From an uncultured Marinobacter sp. (lineage in GTDB: Bacteria > Pseudomonadota > Gammaproteobacteria > Pseudomonadales > Oleiphilaceae): a stretch of DNA of 64,000 nucleotides. Of the stretch, positions 38,469 to 47,167 are shown one piece after another. The stretch is from assembly GCF_913055835.1 (NCBI RefSeq), contig NZ_CAJXKQ010000014.1:1-64000 (forward strand). Reading direction: 5' to 3'. The number at the start of each line of letters is the position of its first letter. Within the stretch, counting starts at the first letter, position 1. The position numbers and the translations under genes are program-made. The notes below the pieces were generated by a model, which made no database searches, was not told the DNA's origin, and worked only from the letters and a program-made list of their open reading frames with translations.

Positions 38469-39275
38469 ATGGGAACGCTGATTCTCGCGGTCACCTCTCT
38501 TTTTCTTTACAGCGTTGGTACCGCGCTGCAAGCCCTGCATTTCAGGGGCCGGGTTCAGAGCAATATTGCCATTACCACCCTGATTGGCGTTCTCGCACTG
38601 ACCAGCCATGGACTTCTCATCGGCCAGACGGTCCACCATGACGGCGGTTTCGACTTCAGTTTTTTCAAAAGCTCAGTCCTTATTTCCTGGCTGATCGTGT
38701 TCCTGCTGCTAGGCCTGAACCTTAAAAAGCCAGTCCAGAGCCTGTTCCTTGGCGTCTACCCCCTGGCCGGCCTTACCATCATCCTTGCCCTGGTTGTCCA
38801 TGGACCTTCGAGACTGGTGTCGGAGCAAAGCTATGGCATGCTCTCCCATATCGCGCTTTCGGTAACAGCCTACAGTCTCTTCACCCTGGCGGCCATCCAG
38901 GCGGTTCTTCTTTACTTCCAGAATCGCCAACTGAAGCACAATTACAACAGCTTGCTGGTTCGCAATCTGCCGCCATTGCAGACCATGGAATCGCTACTGT
39001 TTGAAATGGTATGGGCCGGCGTAGTGATGCTGATTCTGGCCATCGTGACTGGCGCCCTCTTTATAGAAGATCTTTTTGCCCAGAACCTCGCTCACAAGAC
39101 CTTGTTCTCCATCCTCTCTCTGCTGGTTTTCGTAGCGCTGCTTATTGGCCGTTACACCAAGGGCTGGCGTGGAATCACCGCGAGCCGGTGGACCCTCGCA
39201 GGCTGCGCGCTGCTGATGCTGGCCTTCTACGGCAGCAAGTTTGTGCTGGAACTGATTTTCCAGCGCGGCGGCTGA
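38469..39275 (+). CDS. CcsA/YpjD-like cytochrome c assembly membrane protein
   Basis: Polytopic inner-membrane protein of the CcsA/CcmC/HemX-like family, YpjD type, with about eight hydrophobic segments in 268 aa. Conserved histidines of the family (for example in SYGMLSHIALSVTAYSLF) may contact haem. I chose ATG 38469, which has AGGA 4 bases upstream; a GTG at 38451 is in frame. In E. coli the gene beside ffh (ypjD/corE) was linked genetically to divalent-cation efflux by CorB/CorC proteins. The next gene here is a CorC/HlyC protein, which fits that link. Confidence 0.85.
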   Translation: MGTLILAVTSLFLYSVGTALQALHFRGRVQSNIAITTLIGVLALTSHGLLIGQTVHHDGGFDFSFFKSSVLISWLIVFLLLGLNLKKPVQSLFLGVYPLAGLTIILALVVHGPSRLVSEQSYGMLSHIALSVTAYSLFTLAAIQAVLLYFQNRQLKHNYNSLLVRNLPPLQTMESLLFEMVWAGVVMLILAIVTGALFIEDLFAQNLAHKTLFSILSLLVFVALLIGRYTKGWRGITASRWTLAGCALLMLAFYGSKFVLELIFQRGG

Positions 39276-39362
39276 CCCGCCTTGAACTCCTGGTAATCTC
39301 TTGACACAACGCTTGCCAAAACCCTATTTTCGCTACTTGTCAGCAATATAAGGACACCTCTT

Positions 39363-40649
39363 TTGAACGAAACATCGCTTACCGCGCTGTTTATTCTGCT
39401 GGTCGGACTGATCCTTCTCTCCGGTTTCTTCTCGAGCTCCGAAACCGGAATGATGTCCCTCAACCGATATCGTCTCAAACACATGGCCAAAACCGGCCAT
39501 AAAGGTGCAAAGCGTGCCCAGGGTCTGCTGCAACGCACTGATCAGCTGATCGGCGTCATCCTGATTGGCAACAACTTCGTCAACATCTTTGCTTCGTCGA
39601 TCGCGACTGTCATAGCCATTCGTGTGTGGGGCGATGCCGGCATCGCGATCGCCACCATCCTGCTGACGATCGTTATCCTGATCTTCGCAGAAGTCACTCC
39701 GAAAACCCTCGCGGCGCTGTTTCCCGAGAAAATCGCATTCCCCGCCAGTTACATACTTGGCCCCCTGCTGAAGATTCTTTATCCCATTGTGTGGTCCGTA
39801 AACCTTTTTACCAGCGGCATACTCAAGCTGCTGGGCGTTTCCGCCGCAGATGCTGCCAACGACCACCTGAGTCGCGAAGAACTCCGGACCCTGGTAAACG
39901 AGGCCGGGGCCCTGATTCCAGCCAAACACAAGGACATGCTTGTCAGCATTCTGGATCTGGAAAAAGTTACCGTGAATGACATCATGGTGCCCCGCAATGA
40001 AGTGGTCGGTATCGATCTGGAGGACGACACCGACACAATCCTGCGTCAATTGCGCAGCAGCCAGCACACCCGGCTTCCGGTCTACAAGGGTGACATCAAT
40101 AACATTCAGGGCATACTGCACCTGCGCAGCGCTTCGAAACTGCTCCAGCAGGAGGAAATCAACAAGGCCATGATCATGCAGCTTTGCCAGGAACCCTACT
40201 TCATTCCGGAAAGCACACCCCTGAACACCCAACTGATCAATTTCCAGAAGGGCCGCCGCAGATTTGGCGTGGTTGTAGACGAATATGGTGACGTTCTGGG
40301 CCTCGCCACCCTCGAAGACATACTTGAAGAAATCGTCGGCGACTTCACGACGGATTATGCCGCCACCAGCCCCGACATTATTCCCCAGGATAACGGCACC
40401 TTTATCATTGACGGCACCTCTGCCGTGCGAACTATCAACAAGGCGCTCGGCTGGAAGCTCCCCACCGACGGGCCGAAAACCCTCAATGGCCTGATTACAG
40501 AAACCCTTGAGAACATTCCCGACACCAACGTGTGCCTGAAAGTGGATGGTCATCGGGTCGAGGTGCTGCAAATCAAAGACAACGTTGTTAAAGCAGCTAT
40601 CGTGCATCCGAAAAAGCGAAAAAAGCGTTCACTTTCGCTCAAGCAATAA
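39363..40649 (+). CDS. CNNM/CorB-like membrane protein with CBS and CorC_HlyC domains
   Basis: Inner-membrane protein of the CorB/YfjD family, proposed to export Mg2+ or Co2+ or to sense ATP-Mg. An N-terminal CNNM domain (about residues 1-190, starting LFILLVGLILLSGFFSSSET), two CBS domains (about 205-330, with DIMVPRNEVVGIDLEDD), and a C-terminal CorC_HlyC domain. Length 428 aa. It starts with TTG 39363 behind AAGGA 8 bases upstream; no ATG fits the domain start. Pairing with the ccsA-like gene is conserved beside ffh. Confidence 0.9.
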   Translation: MNETSLTALFILLVGLILLSGFFSSSETGMMSLNRYRLKHMAKTGHKGAKRAQGLLQRTDQLIGVILIGNNFVNIFASSIATVIAIRVWGDAGIAIATILLTIVILIFAEVTPKTLAALFPEKIAFPASYILGPLLKILYPIVWSVNLFTSGILKLLGVSAADAANDHLSREELRTLVNEAGALIPAKHKDMLVSILDLEKVTVNDIMVPRNEVVGIDLEDDTDTILRQLRSSQHTRLPVYKGDINNIQGILHLRSASKLLQQEEINKAMIMQLCQEPYFIPESTPLNTQLINFQKGRRRFGVVVDEYGDVLGLATLEDILEEIVGDFTTDYAATSPDIIPQDNGTFIIDGTSAVRTINKALGWKLPTDGPKTLNGLITETLENIPDTNVCLKVDGHRVEVLQIKDNVVKAAIVHPKKRKKRSLSLKQ

Positions 40650-40673
40650 AATCCGATATCACCCACCGAGACT

Positions 40674-40702
40674 GGCGCTATAGACCCTCCGGTTATAGCG
40701 CC
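40674..40702. terminator. Perfect 9-bp hairpin after the CorB-like gene
   Basis: GGCGCTATA (40674-40682) and TATAGCGCC (40694-40702) are perfect complements around an 11-base loop, 25 bases past the stop. No T-run follows, so it may instead stabilise the transcript end. Confidence 0.5.
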
Positions 40703-40808
40703 TCCCGTTCTTGAAAGATCAAAATTTAACCGCCAGCTTGACCCCCGCTGATCCCCCACCAAGACTGAAGGAGCGTGCGAAACAAAAACAATCAAAAGGA
40801 ATACGTCC

Positions 40809-41411
40809 ATGAGTCTGACACACACGTTTGGCCTGCTCGCCCATCCTGACCAGGAGTGGGAGGCGATTCGTAACGAATCCGAATCCGTCACGAAGCTGTA
40901 TGCCGGTCACATTCTGCTGCTGGCACTGATTCCGGCTGTTGCCGGCTTCGTCGGAACTACTCAGGTAGGCTGGCAGATTGGAGATGGCCAGATCACCAAA
41001 CTGTCTGTAACCAGCGCACTCCAGCTGTCCGTCCTTTTCTATGGGGCAATGCTTGCGGGGATCTTCGTACTCGGCAAGTTCATCGATTTCTTCGCCGCCA
41101 CTTACGACGCGGAGGAACGGACACCCAGAGGTGTTGCGCTTGCCGCCTATACGGCGACCCCCATTTTCCTGATTGGCGTTATCGCCGCTTATCCGAACAT
41201 CTGGGTGAACATGCTGGCAGGCCTGGTGGCCGTGGCCTACGCGGTCTACCTACTTTATGAGGGCCTCCCTATCCTGATGAAGATTCCGGCGGACAAGGGT
41301 TTCATGTTCGCCTCGGCAGTCCTGACAGTGGGCCTGGTTATGTTTGTCGCACTGCTTGCCATCAGCGTCGTGATCTGGAGCATGGGTATCGGTCCGGTTT
41401 ATGTAAGCTGA
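40809..41411 (+). CDS. Yip1-family inner membrane protein
   Basis: Polytopic membrane protein of the Yip1/DUF1282 superfamily, 200 aa. The cytoplasmic N-terminus MSLTHTFGLLAHPDQEWEAI, with the WxxI motif found in bacterial Yip1 proteins, is followed by about five hydrophobic segments. Its function in bacteria is unknown. It stands alone: a hairpin precedes it at 40674-40702 and a terminator follows at 41447-41476. Confidence 0.82.
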   Translation: MSLTHTFGLLAHPDQEWEAIRNESESVTKLYAGHILLLALIPAVAGFVGTTQVGWQIGDGQITKLSVTSALQLSVLFYGAMLAGIFVLGKFIDFFAATYDAEERTPRGVALAAYTATPIFLIGVIAAYPNIWVNMLAGLVAVAYAVYLLYEGLPILMKIPADKGFMFASAVLTVGLVMFVALLAISVVIWSMGIGPVYVS

Positions 41412-41446
41412 ACGCACATTATTCGGCAAGTCAGTAACCTGCATGA

Positions 41447-41476
41447 GGGTGCCAGTTGGGCACCCCATGTTTTTTT
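41447..41476 (+). terminator. Rho-independent terminator after the Yip1 gene
   Basis: GGGTGCC/GGCACCC stem (41447-41453 and 41459-41465) with a 5-base loop, followed by a run of seven T on the plus strand. Confidence 0.85.
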
Positions 41477-41606
41477 GAATTTGCTCCCAGGTTAGCGTTT
41501 GGTCATGTTAACTTTAGCTAAAATGCGGTAAATTTAACCAATAACGAGAATTCAAGGATTACCCGCTCGGTCATGTATCCGGTTGAGGCGTAAACAGGAG
41601 TCTGCC

Positions 41607-43838
41607 ATGAACAAGCAGTCCGGCATACATTACCTCCGCGAGCACAGGGAAGCCGGAAGTAACAGACCGGTTCCTGCGGAGGTCACCCGCATCCGGGACA
41701 CTGTTGTCGCCGGACTCGGTGATTTGCTGCAGGGCGCCTTCGACGCCGTCGACGATTCACTGTTCGAATTGGCCAACAATGCCCGCAGCAATAATGAACA
41801 GAACCGGTATTTCGAAGCGATGCGTGAAATACGCATCAAACGGAAGGGCGTAGAGCGGCACTTTCAGAACACCGTTGCGCAATACTTCGCCAACCCACCG
41901 CATACCGGCCCGCTTCAGGAAGAAAACCTGAGCAAGCAGGCCAGCGCAGACACTCTATCCCTGGTTGGCAATGACGATCTTGAAGAGCAGGTCGCGCTCA
42001 ACGCCATGATCACCAAGGCGAAAGCGCACTTTCAGGGGCCTCTGCTTCAACTCCAGACTCGTTTCAGCCAGGTTTATCCGGAAGCCACCGACGAATCACC
42101 AGTGAATCCGATGGCCCCGGAGCACCTTTGCAGCGCTTTCACCGAGGCCATCCAGGCCCTGGAAATCCAGATTCGGGAACGCCTGATCCTGCTGAAACAG
42201 TTTGACCGCTATGTTGTCTCCAACCTGGGCATGCTGCTGGACGAAGCCAATCGCATACTGATCCAGGCAGGTATCATTCCGAACTTCCGTTATCACGGTA
42301 AAGCCGGCCAGCAGCATGAGTCCCCCGGAACACAGACCACGGGTTCGGGTAAGGGCGAGCCCGGCAAAACAGACACAGGCTCTCCGGAGGCCAACAGAGA
42401 ATCTGCAGGCAGCAGCGCCGTCTTCGAGCAGATTCGCCAGATGCTCGCATTACAAAGGGCCAACGCAGGCATACCTCCACGAGCATCCGACCCAGCGGTG
42501 AGGGTTATTGCGGACTCTGAACTGGCAAGCCTCCTCAATGCGTTGCCACTTGCCGCTCCTGCTTGGCAGAACCAGAGTGACCTGAGTGATGGCGAGCCGG
42601 TAAGTGTCGACTTGAGCCGGCTGGTGCACCAGCTTCTCCAGGAGGAGGCTGACCAAGGTGATGGGCGACAACCCGCACTGAACGAGGTAGATGAAGACCT
42701 GATCAACCTCGTCTCTATGCTTTTTGAATTCATCCTTGACGACTACAACCTCTCGGCACCAGTACAGGTTCTCATCAGTCGACTGCAGATCCCGATCCTG
42801 AAGGTCGTCATTCGGGACAAGAGCTTTTTCAGTCGGGCGACCCATCCAGCTCGCCGGCTACTCAACTCGCTCGCCCGAGCAGGAATTGGCTGGAGTAATA
42901 GTGACGAGAAGTCAAAGGATAAGCTGTACGGCCAGATCCACAACATAGTGCAACGTATTCTGAATGAATTTGATGGCGACGTTTCACTGTTTGAAAGACT
43001 CAACCAAGAGTTCGAAGAGTTTCTTGAGCGCGAAAACCGTAAGGCATCACTTGTTGAGCAGCGTACCCGGGAGTCAGAAAGAGGCCGAATCAAGTCTCAG
43101 GCTGCGCAACAAACTGTCGACAACCTTCTGAAAGAGAAGGTGTCGCGCTACAAGATGCCGCAACCGGTACACGATATTCTTATGAACGGTTGGAGCCGCG
43201 TCCTTTTTCTTGCCTACCTCCGCGACGATGTTGAGCATCGTTGGAATTCGACAGTAAAAGTTGTTGATGATCTCATATGGTGCTTACACCCCCATCAGGA
43301 GGATGATGAGAGGGACCAATGGGTGCGGGTGGTTCCAAGCCTGCTGAAGTCACTTAGGTCAGGCCTTGAAGAAGTTTCCTACAATTCGTCAAAGCTTGAT
43401 GAAATGATGGGACAACTGAAGCACGAGCTTGCCGAAGCTTTCCGAACCAATGCAGTGATTGAGCCGCGCCAAGATGCGGCACCTGTATCTGGGGAGGATG
43501 GAGAAAACCAGGCCCATAAACAAACCAGTAAACAGCAAGAACTGGAAGACGCGGCCGTGTCTGAATATGTTGCTCAGATAGATAGCCTTCAGATCGGCAA
43601 CTGGGTCGAGTTCCGCCTCGTCAACGGTGCCAGCTTCCGGTGCAAGCTCTCCGCCATCATTGACGAAGCAGACTGTTTCGTCTTTGTGAACCGGATGGGA
43701 CTGAAGGTTATTGAGAAAACCCGAATTGAACTGGCCCATGAAATGCGACGTGGTCGGCTGACCCTGCTTGAGCAAGGCGCGCTGATCGACCGGGCCCTGG
43801 ATGCAGTCGTCGGCACACTGCGGAGCAAAACCGCCTGA
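41607..43838 (+). CDS. DUF1631 family protein
   Basis: Large cytoplasmic protein of the DUF1631 family, 743 aa from ATG 41607, which has AGGAG upstream. The function is unknown. The N-terminal half is helical and charged (RIRDTVVAGLGDLLQGAFDA). A Gly/Ser/Pro-rich linker covers about residues 235-285, a central part includes VLISRLQIPILKVVIRDKSF, and the C-terminal 80 residues, beginning near IGNWVEFRLVNGASFRCKL, resemble a PilZ-like beta barrel, the fold that often binds cyclic-di-GMP. An RxxxR plus D/NxSxxG motif is not evident, so binding is unproven. The third quarter looks more AT-rich than the rest. Confidence 0.85.
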   Translation: MNKQSGIHYLREHREAGSNRPVPAEVTRIRDTVVAGLGDLLQGAFDAVDDSLFELANNARSNNEQNRYFEAMREIRIKRKGVERHFQNTVAQYFANPPHTGPLQEENLSKQASADTLSLVGNDDLEEQVALNAMITKAKAHFQGPLLQLQTRFSQVYPEATDESPVNPMAPEHLCSAFTEAIQALEIQIRERLILLKQFDRYVVSNLGMLLDEANRILIQAGIIPNFRYHGKAGQQHESPGTQTTGSGKGEPGKTDTGSPEANRESAGSSAVFEQIRQMLALQRANAGIPPRASDPAVRVIADSELASLLNALPLAAPAWQNQSDLSDGEPVSVDLSRLVHQLLQEEADQGDGRQPALNEVDEDLINLVSMLFEFILDDYNLSAPVQVLISRLQIPILKVVIRDKSFFSRATHPARRLLNSLARAGIGWSNSDEKSKDKLYGQIHNIVQRILNEFDGDVSLFERLNQEFEEFLERENRKASLVEQRTRESERGRIKSQAAQQTVDNLLKEKVSRYKMPQPVHDILMNGWSRVLFLAYLRDDVEHRWNSTVKVVDDLIWCLHPHQEDDERDQWVRVVPSLLKSLRSGLEEVSYNSSKLDEMMGQLKHELAEAFRTNAVIEPRQDAAPVSGEDGENQAHKQTSKQQELEDAAVSEYVAQIDSLQIGNWVEFRLVNGASFRCKLSAIIDEADCFVFVNRMGLKVIEKTRIELAHEMRRGRLTLLEQGALIDRALDAVVGTLRSKTA

Positions 43839-43843
43839 CGCCA

Positions 43844-44596
43844 ATGCCTGAAAAAAGCAGTCCTGATGCCCTGCCGGCCACGTACCGGCTGGGGCTTGCA
43901 GTATCGCTGGCACTCTTCCTCCACACGCTGTTGCTCTCAGGCATCCCCACACCCATGGAAGAACAGACGGCCTCGCACAGAGAGAGCCTCCGTTTCGAGC
44001 TGGTGCCCCCTGGCGTACCTGCAAATGTCGCCACCGCATCTGAAACCCCAAGCCCGAATCAGGACGCACCACGAATTCCGCGTTTTGAAGTAGATCCCCC
44101 TGCCCCCGAATCCCCACCGGAGCCGGAGATTGTCACCAGCCGTCAGTCGGAAACCGCGACACCGAGTGAGCAAACCAATACCAGCGTGCGGGAAAGCGAA
44201 ACTGCACAGTCAAGCATCAGCACCTCTGCGGGAGCGGAACCAGAACGGCCTCCTGAACCCCAGGAAGAGAATGTTACCCGAATAACAGAGTCACCGGCTG
44301 AACTGGACCCTTACGTGGTCAAGCTGGCCATCCACCTGGCCCGGGAACTGGAGAAACTGAGAGTACCGGCGATGAGGGAACTGACCAAAACAGTGGTCAT
44401 GGAAGTGGAACTGCAACTACTCGGAAATGGCGCCCTGACACGGGCAAGAGTACTGAGATCAACGGGTATCAAGAATATTGACGAGGCGGCGTATCGGGCT
44501 GCCCTGGCGGCCAGCCCCTACCCCCAACCGCCGCGCGAGGGCGGCAGCCGAAACCGCTTCGAGGTCGAACTGCAATTCACCCCGAAACGACTCTGA
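43844..44596 (+). CDS. TonB-like energy transducer protein
   Basis: TonB-family protein of 250 aa. A single N-terminal membrane anchor (about residues 15-33, LGLAVSLALFLHTLLLSG), a long Pro-, Glu- and Ser-rich periplasmic linker (about 50-140), and a C-terminal TonB box domain with RVLRSTGIKNIDEAAYRAAL. TonB proteins couple ExbBD proton flow to outer-membrane receptors; no exbBD or receptor gene is nearby, so this may be an accessory paralogue or serve another envelope role. It begins 5 bases after the DUF1631 gene. Convergent with grxD. Confidence 0.85.
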   Translation: MPEKSSPDALPATYRLGLAVSLALFLHTLLLSGIPTPMEEQTASHRESLRFELVPPGVPANVATASETPSPNQDAPRIPRFEVDPPAPESPPEPEIVTSRQSETATPSEQTNTSVRESETAQSSISTSAGAEPERPPEPQEENVTRITESPAELDPYVVKLAIHLARELEKLRVPAMRELTKTVVMEVELQLLGNGALTRARVLRSTGIKNIDEAAYRAALAASPYPQPPREGGSRNRFEVELQFTPKRL

Positions 44597-44608
44597 CCAG
44601 CGGCAATC

Positions 44609-44935
44609 TCAGGCTTCTGCCTGCTTCGCGGCCTCTTTCACAAGCTTGGCCAGTTCGCCGCTCTCGGACATTTCAAGAACGATGTCGCAACCGCCAACCA
44701 GCTCACCGTTGATATAGAGCTGGGGATAGGTCGGCCAGCTGGAATATACCTTCAAAGCCTCACGAAGCTCCTGGTTATCCAGGATATTCACAAAGGCAAA
44801 GCGCTCACCGCACGCCATTACAGCCTGTACGGTTTTGGCAGAGAAACCACACTGGGGTGCCTGGGGGCTACCCTTCATGTACAGGATGATCGGGTTTTCT
44901 TCGAGCTGGCTTTTAATGGTTTCATTGATATCCAT
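44609..44935 (-). CDS. grxD: Monothiol glutaredoxin GrxD
   Basis: Monothiol CGFS-type glutaredoxin that coordinates and transfers [2Fe-2S] clusters with glutathione. Active site PQCGFSAKTVQ, cis-Pro loop in SSWPTYPQLYINGELVGGCD. ATG 44935 gives 108 aa and has GAGG 9 bases upstream; an ATG 6 bases earlier is in frame. It is the only minus-strand gene between the TonB-like gene and argF. Confidence 0.96.
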   Translation of the reverse strand: MDINETIKSQLEENPIILYMKGSPQAPQCGFSAKTVQAVMACGERFAFVNILDNQELREALKVYSSWPTYPQLYINGELVGGCDIVLEMSESGELAKLVKEAAKQAEA

Positions 44936-45172
44936 GAACATTCACCTCTGTTGGAACAGTCTTGCCACACGGCAATTTTCTTGCCGCTATTGTACACGGG
45001 TGCCGAACCCCTCACCAAACACCCTGATTTGACCTCGCGCAACACTGGCAGTTCCAGCCCCGTTACAGCGTTGTCATACCTGCTCCGAAGGGCTAGACTT
45101 GATGCCCCATTTTTCAGCCAACGTTCAGGCAATCCCGCCAGCTGCGGGGTTCGTTGAGATAAGGGCCATTGC

Positions 45173-46087
45173 ATGGCGGCAAGACATTTTCTGACATTGA
45201 ATGACATGACAACCACCGAGCTTGAAAGCCTGGTTGATCATGCCTCGGCATTGCGCAACGAATGGCGGCAAGGCAAGGTTCGGGACTCCCTGAAAAACCG
45301 GGTTCTGGCGATGATTTTCGAGAAATCCTCTACACGAACCAGGGTTTCTTTTGAAGCCGGCATGGCCCAGCTCGGTGGCTCCGCAATGTTCCTGTCACCC
45401 AGGGACACCCAGCTTGGCCGCGGCGAACCGATTGAAGACTCCGCCATTGTTATCTCCAGCATGGTGGACGCCGTGATGATCCGCACCTTTGCTCATGAAA
45501 CCGTGGAGCGCTTCGCTGCTGCATCCAGGGTGCCAGTGATCAACGCCCTGACCGACGATTTCCATCCCTGCCAGCTGTTGGCCGACATGCAGACCTACCG
45601 AGAGCACCGGGGCAGCATTCGTGGCGCCACGGTGGCCTGGATCGGCGACGGCAACAACATGTGCCACTCGTACATCAATGCCGCCGCCCAGTTTGATTTC
45701 AACCTGAACATTGCATGCCCCGAAGGCTACGAACCGGCCGAATCAATGATCAAAGGTCACGAAGACAGGGTCAACGTGGTTCGGGATCCGGCAGAGGCAG
45801 CCCGCAACGCCCAACTTCTGGTGACGGATGTCTGGGCCTCCATGGGGCAGGAAGACGAACAGAAGGCCCGTGAAAAAGCGTTCCGTGGCTACCAGATCAA
45901 CCCGGAGCTCCTTGCTCTGGCCGACAAGGACGCGCTCTTCATGCACTGTCTGCCTGCCCACCGTGGCGAGGAAATCTCGGCAGATATGATGGAGCATCCC
46001 GCCTCCGTAGTCTGGGACGAGGCTGAGAACCGCCTGCATGCACAGAAGGCACTGCTCGAATTTCTCATCCTGAACCGGCTGGACTGA
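45173..46087 (+). CDS. argF: Ornithine carbamoyltransferase
   Basis: Makes citrulline from ornithine and carbamoyl phosphate in arginine biosynthesis. The carbamoyl phosphate site [19 protein letters not shown] and the catalytic loop [12 protein letters not shown] are intact. The length of 304 aa is that of the anabolic form in Pseudomonas. Divergent from grxD with a 237-base gap; I did not identify a clear ArgR box. It is followed 4 bases later by an ABC ATPase gene. Confidence 0.96.
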   Translation: MAARHFLTLNDMTTTELESLVDHASALRNEWRQGKVRDSLKNRVLAMIFEKSSTRTRVSFEAGMAQLGGSAMFLSPRDTQLGRGEPIEDSAIVISSMVDAVMIRTFAHETVERFAAASRVPVINALTDDFHPCQLLADMQTYREHRGSIRGATVAWIGDGNNMCHSYINAAAQFDFNLNIACPEGYEPAESMIKGHEDRVNVVRDPAEAARNAQLLVTDVWASMGQEDEQKAREKAFRGYQINPELLALADKDALFMHCLPAHRGEEISADMMEHPASVVWDEAENRLHAQKALLEFLILNRLD

Positions 46088-46091
46088 CTTC

Positions 46092-47165
46092 ATGAGCATA
46101 ACCGCGCAATCTCCGGCAGACTGGCTGCTTGAAGTCAACAACCTGTCCTGTGGCTACGGCGGGGATTCCGTGGTCAAGGATGTCAGCTTTGCCTTGAGCC
46201 ATGGCGATATCGGTTGCCTTCTCGGCCCCAGCGGCTGCGGTAAAAGCACCATACTGCGTGCCCTCGCCGGCTTTCTGCCGCTGAGCGGCGGCGAAATCTG
46301 CCTTCAGTCCCAGGCCATCAGCCTGCCCGGGCGAACCCTGCCCCCGGAAAAACGGCGGATCGGCATGGTATTCCAGGATTACGCCCTGTTTCCGCACCTG
46401 ACCATTGCCGACAACGTGGGGTTTGGCCTGCGCAATCTGAACAGAGCGGAAAAACGCCAGAAGGTCATGGAGCTGCTTAACGTCGTGCACCTGCAGGACC
46501 TGGCCGACAACTACCCCCATGAATTGTCCGGCGGCCAGCAGCAACGGGTCGCTCTGGCCCGCGCCCTGGCACCCGAGCCCACCTTGATCCTCCTGGATGA
46601 GCCGTTTTCCAATCTTGACGCAGATTTGCGCCGGCGGCTAAGCCTGGATGTTCGTGACATCCTCAAGACACTGGGCATCAGCGCCATCCTGGTTACCCAC
46701 GACCAGCAGGAAGCTTTCGCCATGTGCGATCAGGTCGCGGTGTTACGGGATGGCAGGATCCAGCAGTGGGATGTTCCCTACAACCTGTACCATGAACCGG
46801 CGAATCGTTTCGTTGCGAGCTTCGTGGGCCAGGGCGGATTTATCCCCGGCACGGCCCTTGGGCCGGACACCATTGAATCCGAGCTGGGGGTTATCCATGG
46901 AAACCGGGCCTACAAATGGGAGCCCGGCACCCTGGTGGACGTCCTGATTCGCCCCGACGATATCGTTCATGACCCCGACTCGGAACTGCAACCAAAGGTG
47001 GTTGAGAAAACCTTTGCCGGCACTTCGACCCTGTACCGTTTCCGGTGTTCCGAGGATACGGAGTTCGAAGCCCTGTTCCGAAGCCATTTGGATTTCAATC
47101 TGGGCGAGCATGTTCCGGTGCGGGTCGAGGCGGATCACCTGATTGCCTTCGAGCGCACCGCCTGA
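46092..47165 (+). CDS. ABC transporter ATPase (Fe3+/polyamine-type, with TOBE domain)
   Basis: Cytoplasmic ATPase of an import-type ABC transporter, FbpC/PotA-like, 357 aa. Walker A GPSGCGKST, Q-loop VFQDYALFPHL, signature LSGGQQQRVALARALA, Walker B LILLDEPFSNLD, H-loop VTHDQQEAF, and a C-terminal TOBE domain (about residues 280-350) typical of iron, sulphate and polyamine importers. No permease or binding-protein gene is nearby, so it is an orphan ATPase. Begins 4 bases after argF, suggesting co-transcription. The substrate is unknown; ferric iron is the closest family guess. Confidence 0.87.
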   Translation: MSITAQSPADWLLEVNNLSCGYGGDSVVKDVSFALSHGDIGCLLGPSGCGKSTILRALAGFLPLSGGEICLQSQAISLPGRTLPPEKRRIGMVFQDYALFPHLTIADNVGFGLRNLNRAEKRQKVMELLNVVHLQDLADNYPHELSGGQQQRVALARALAPEPTLILLDEPFSNLDADLRRRLSLDVRDILKTLGISAILVTHDQQEAFAMCDQVAVLRDGRIQQWDVPYNLYHEPANRFVASFVGQGGFIPGTALGPDTIESELGVIHGNRAYKWEPGTLVDVLIRPDDIVHDPDSELQPKVVEKTFAGTSTLYRFRCSEDTEFEALFRSHLDFNLGEHVPVRVEADHLIAFERTA

Positions 47166-47167
47166 CG

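Noticed and set aside
39333..40607. 424-aa open frame antisense to the CorB-like gene
   Set aside because: Opposite-strand shadow of a clear CNNM/CBS gene, with no domain or ribosome site.
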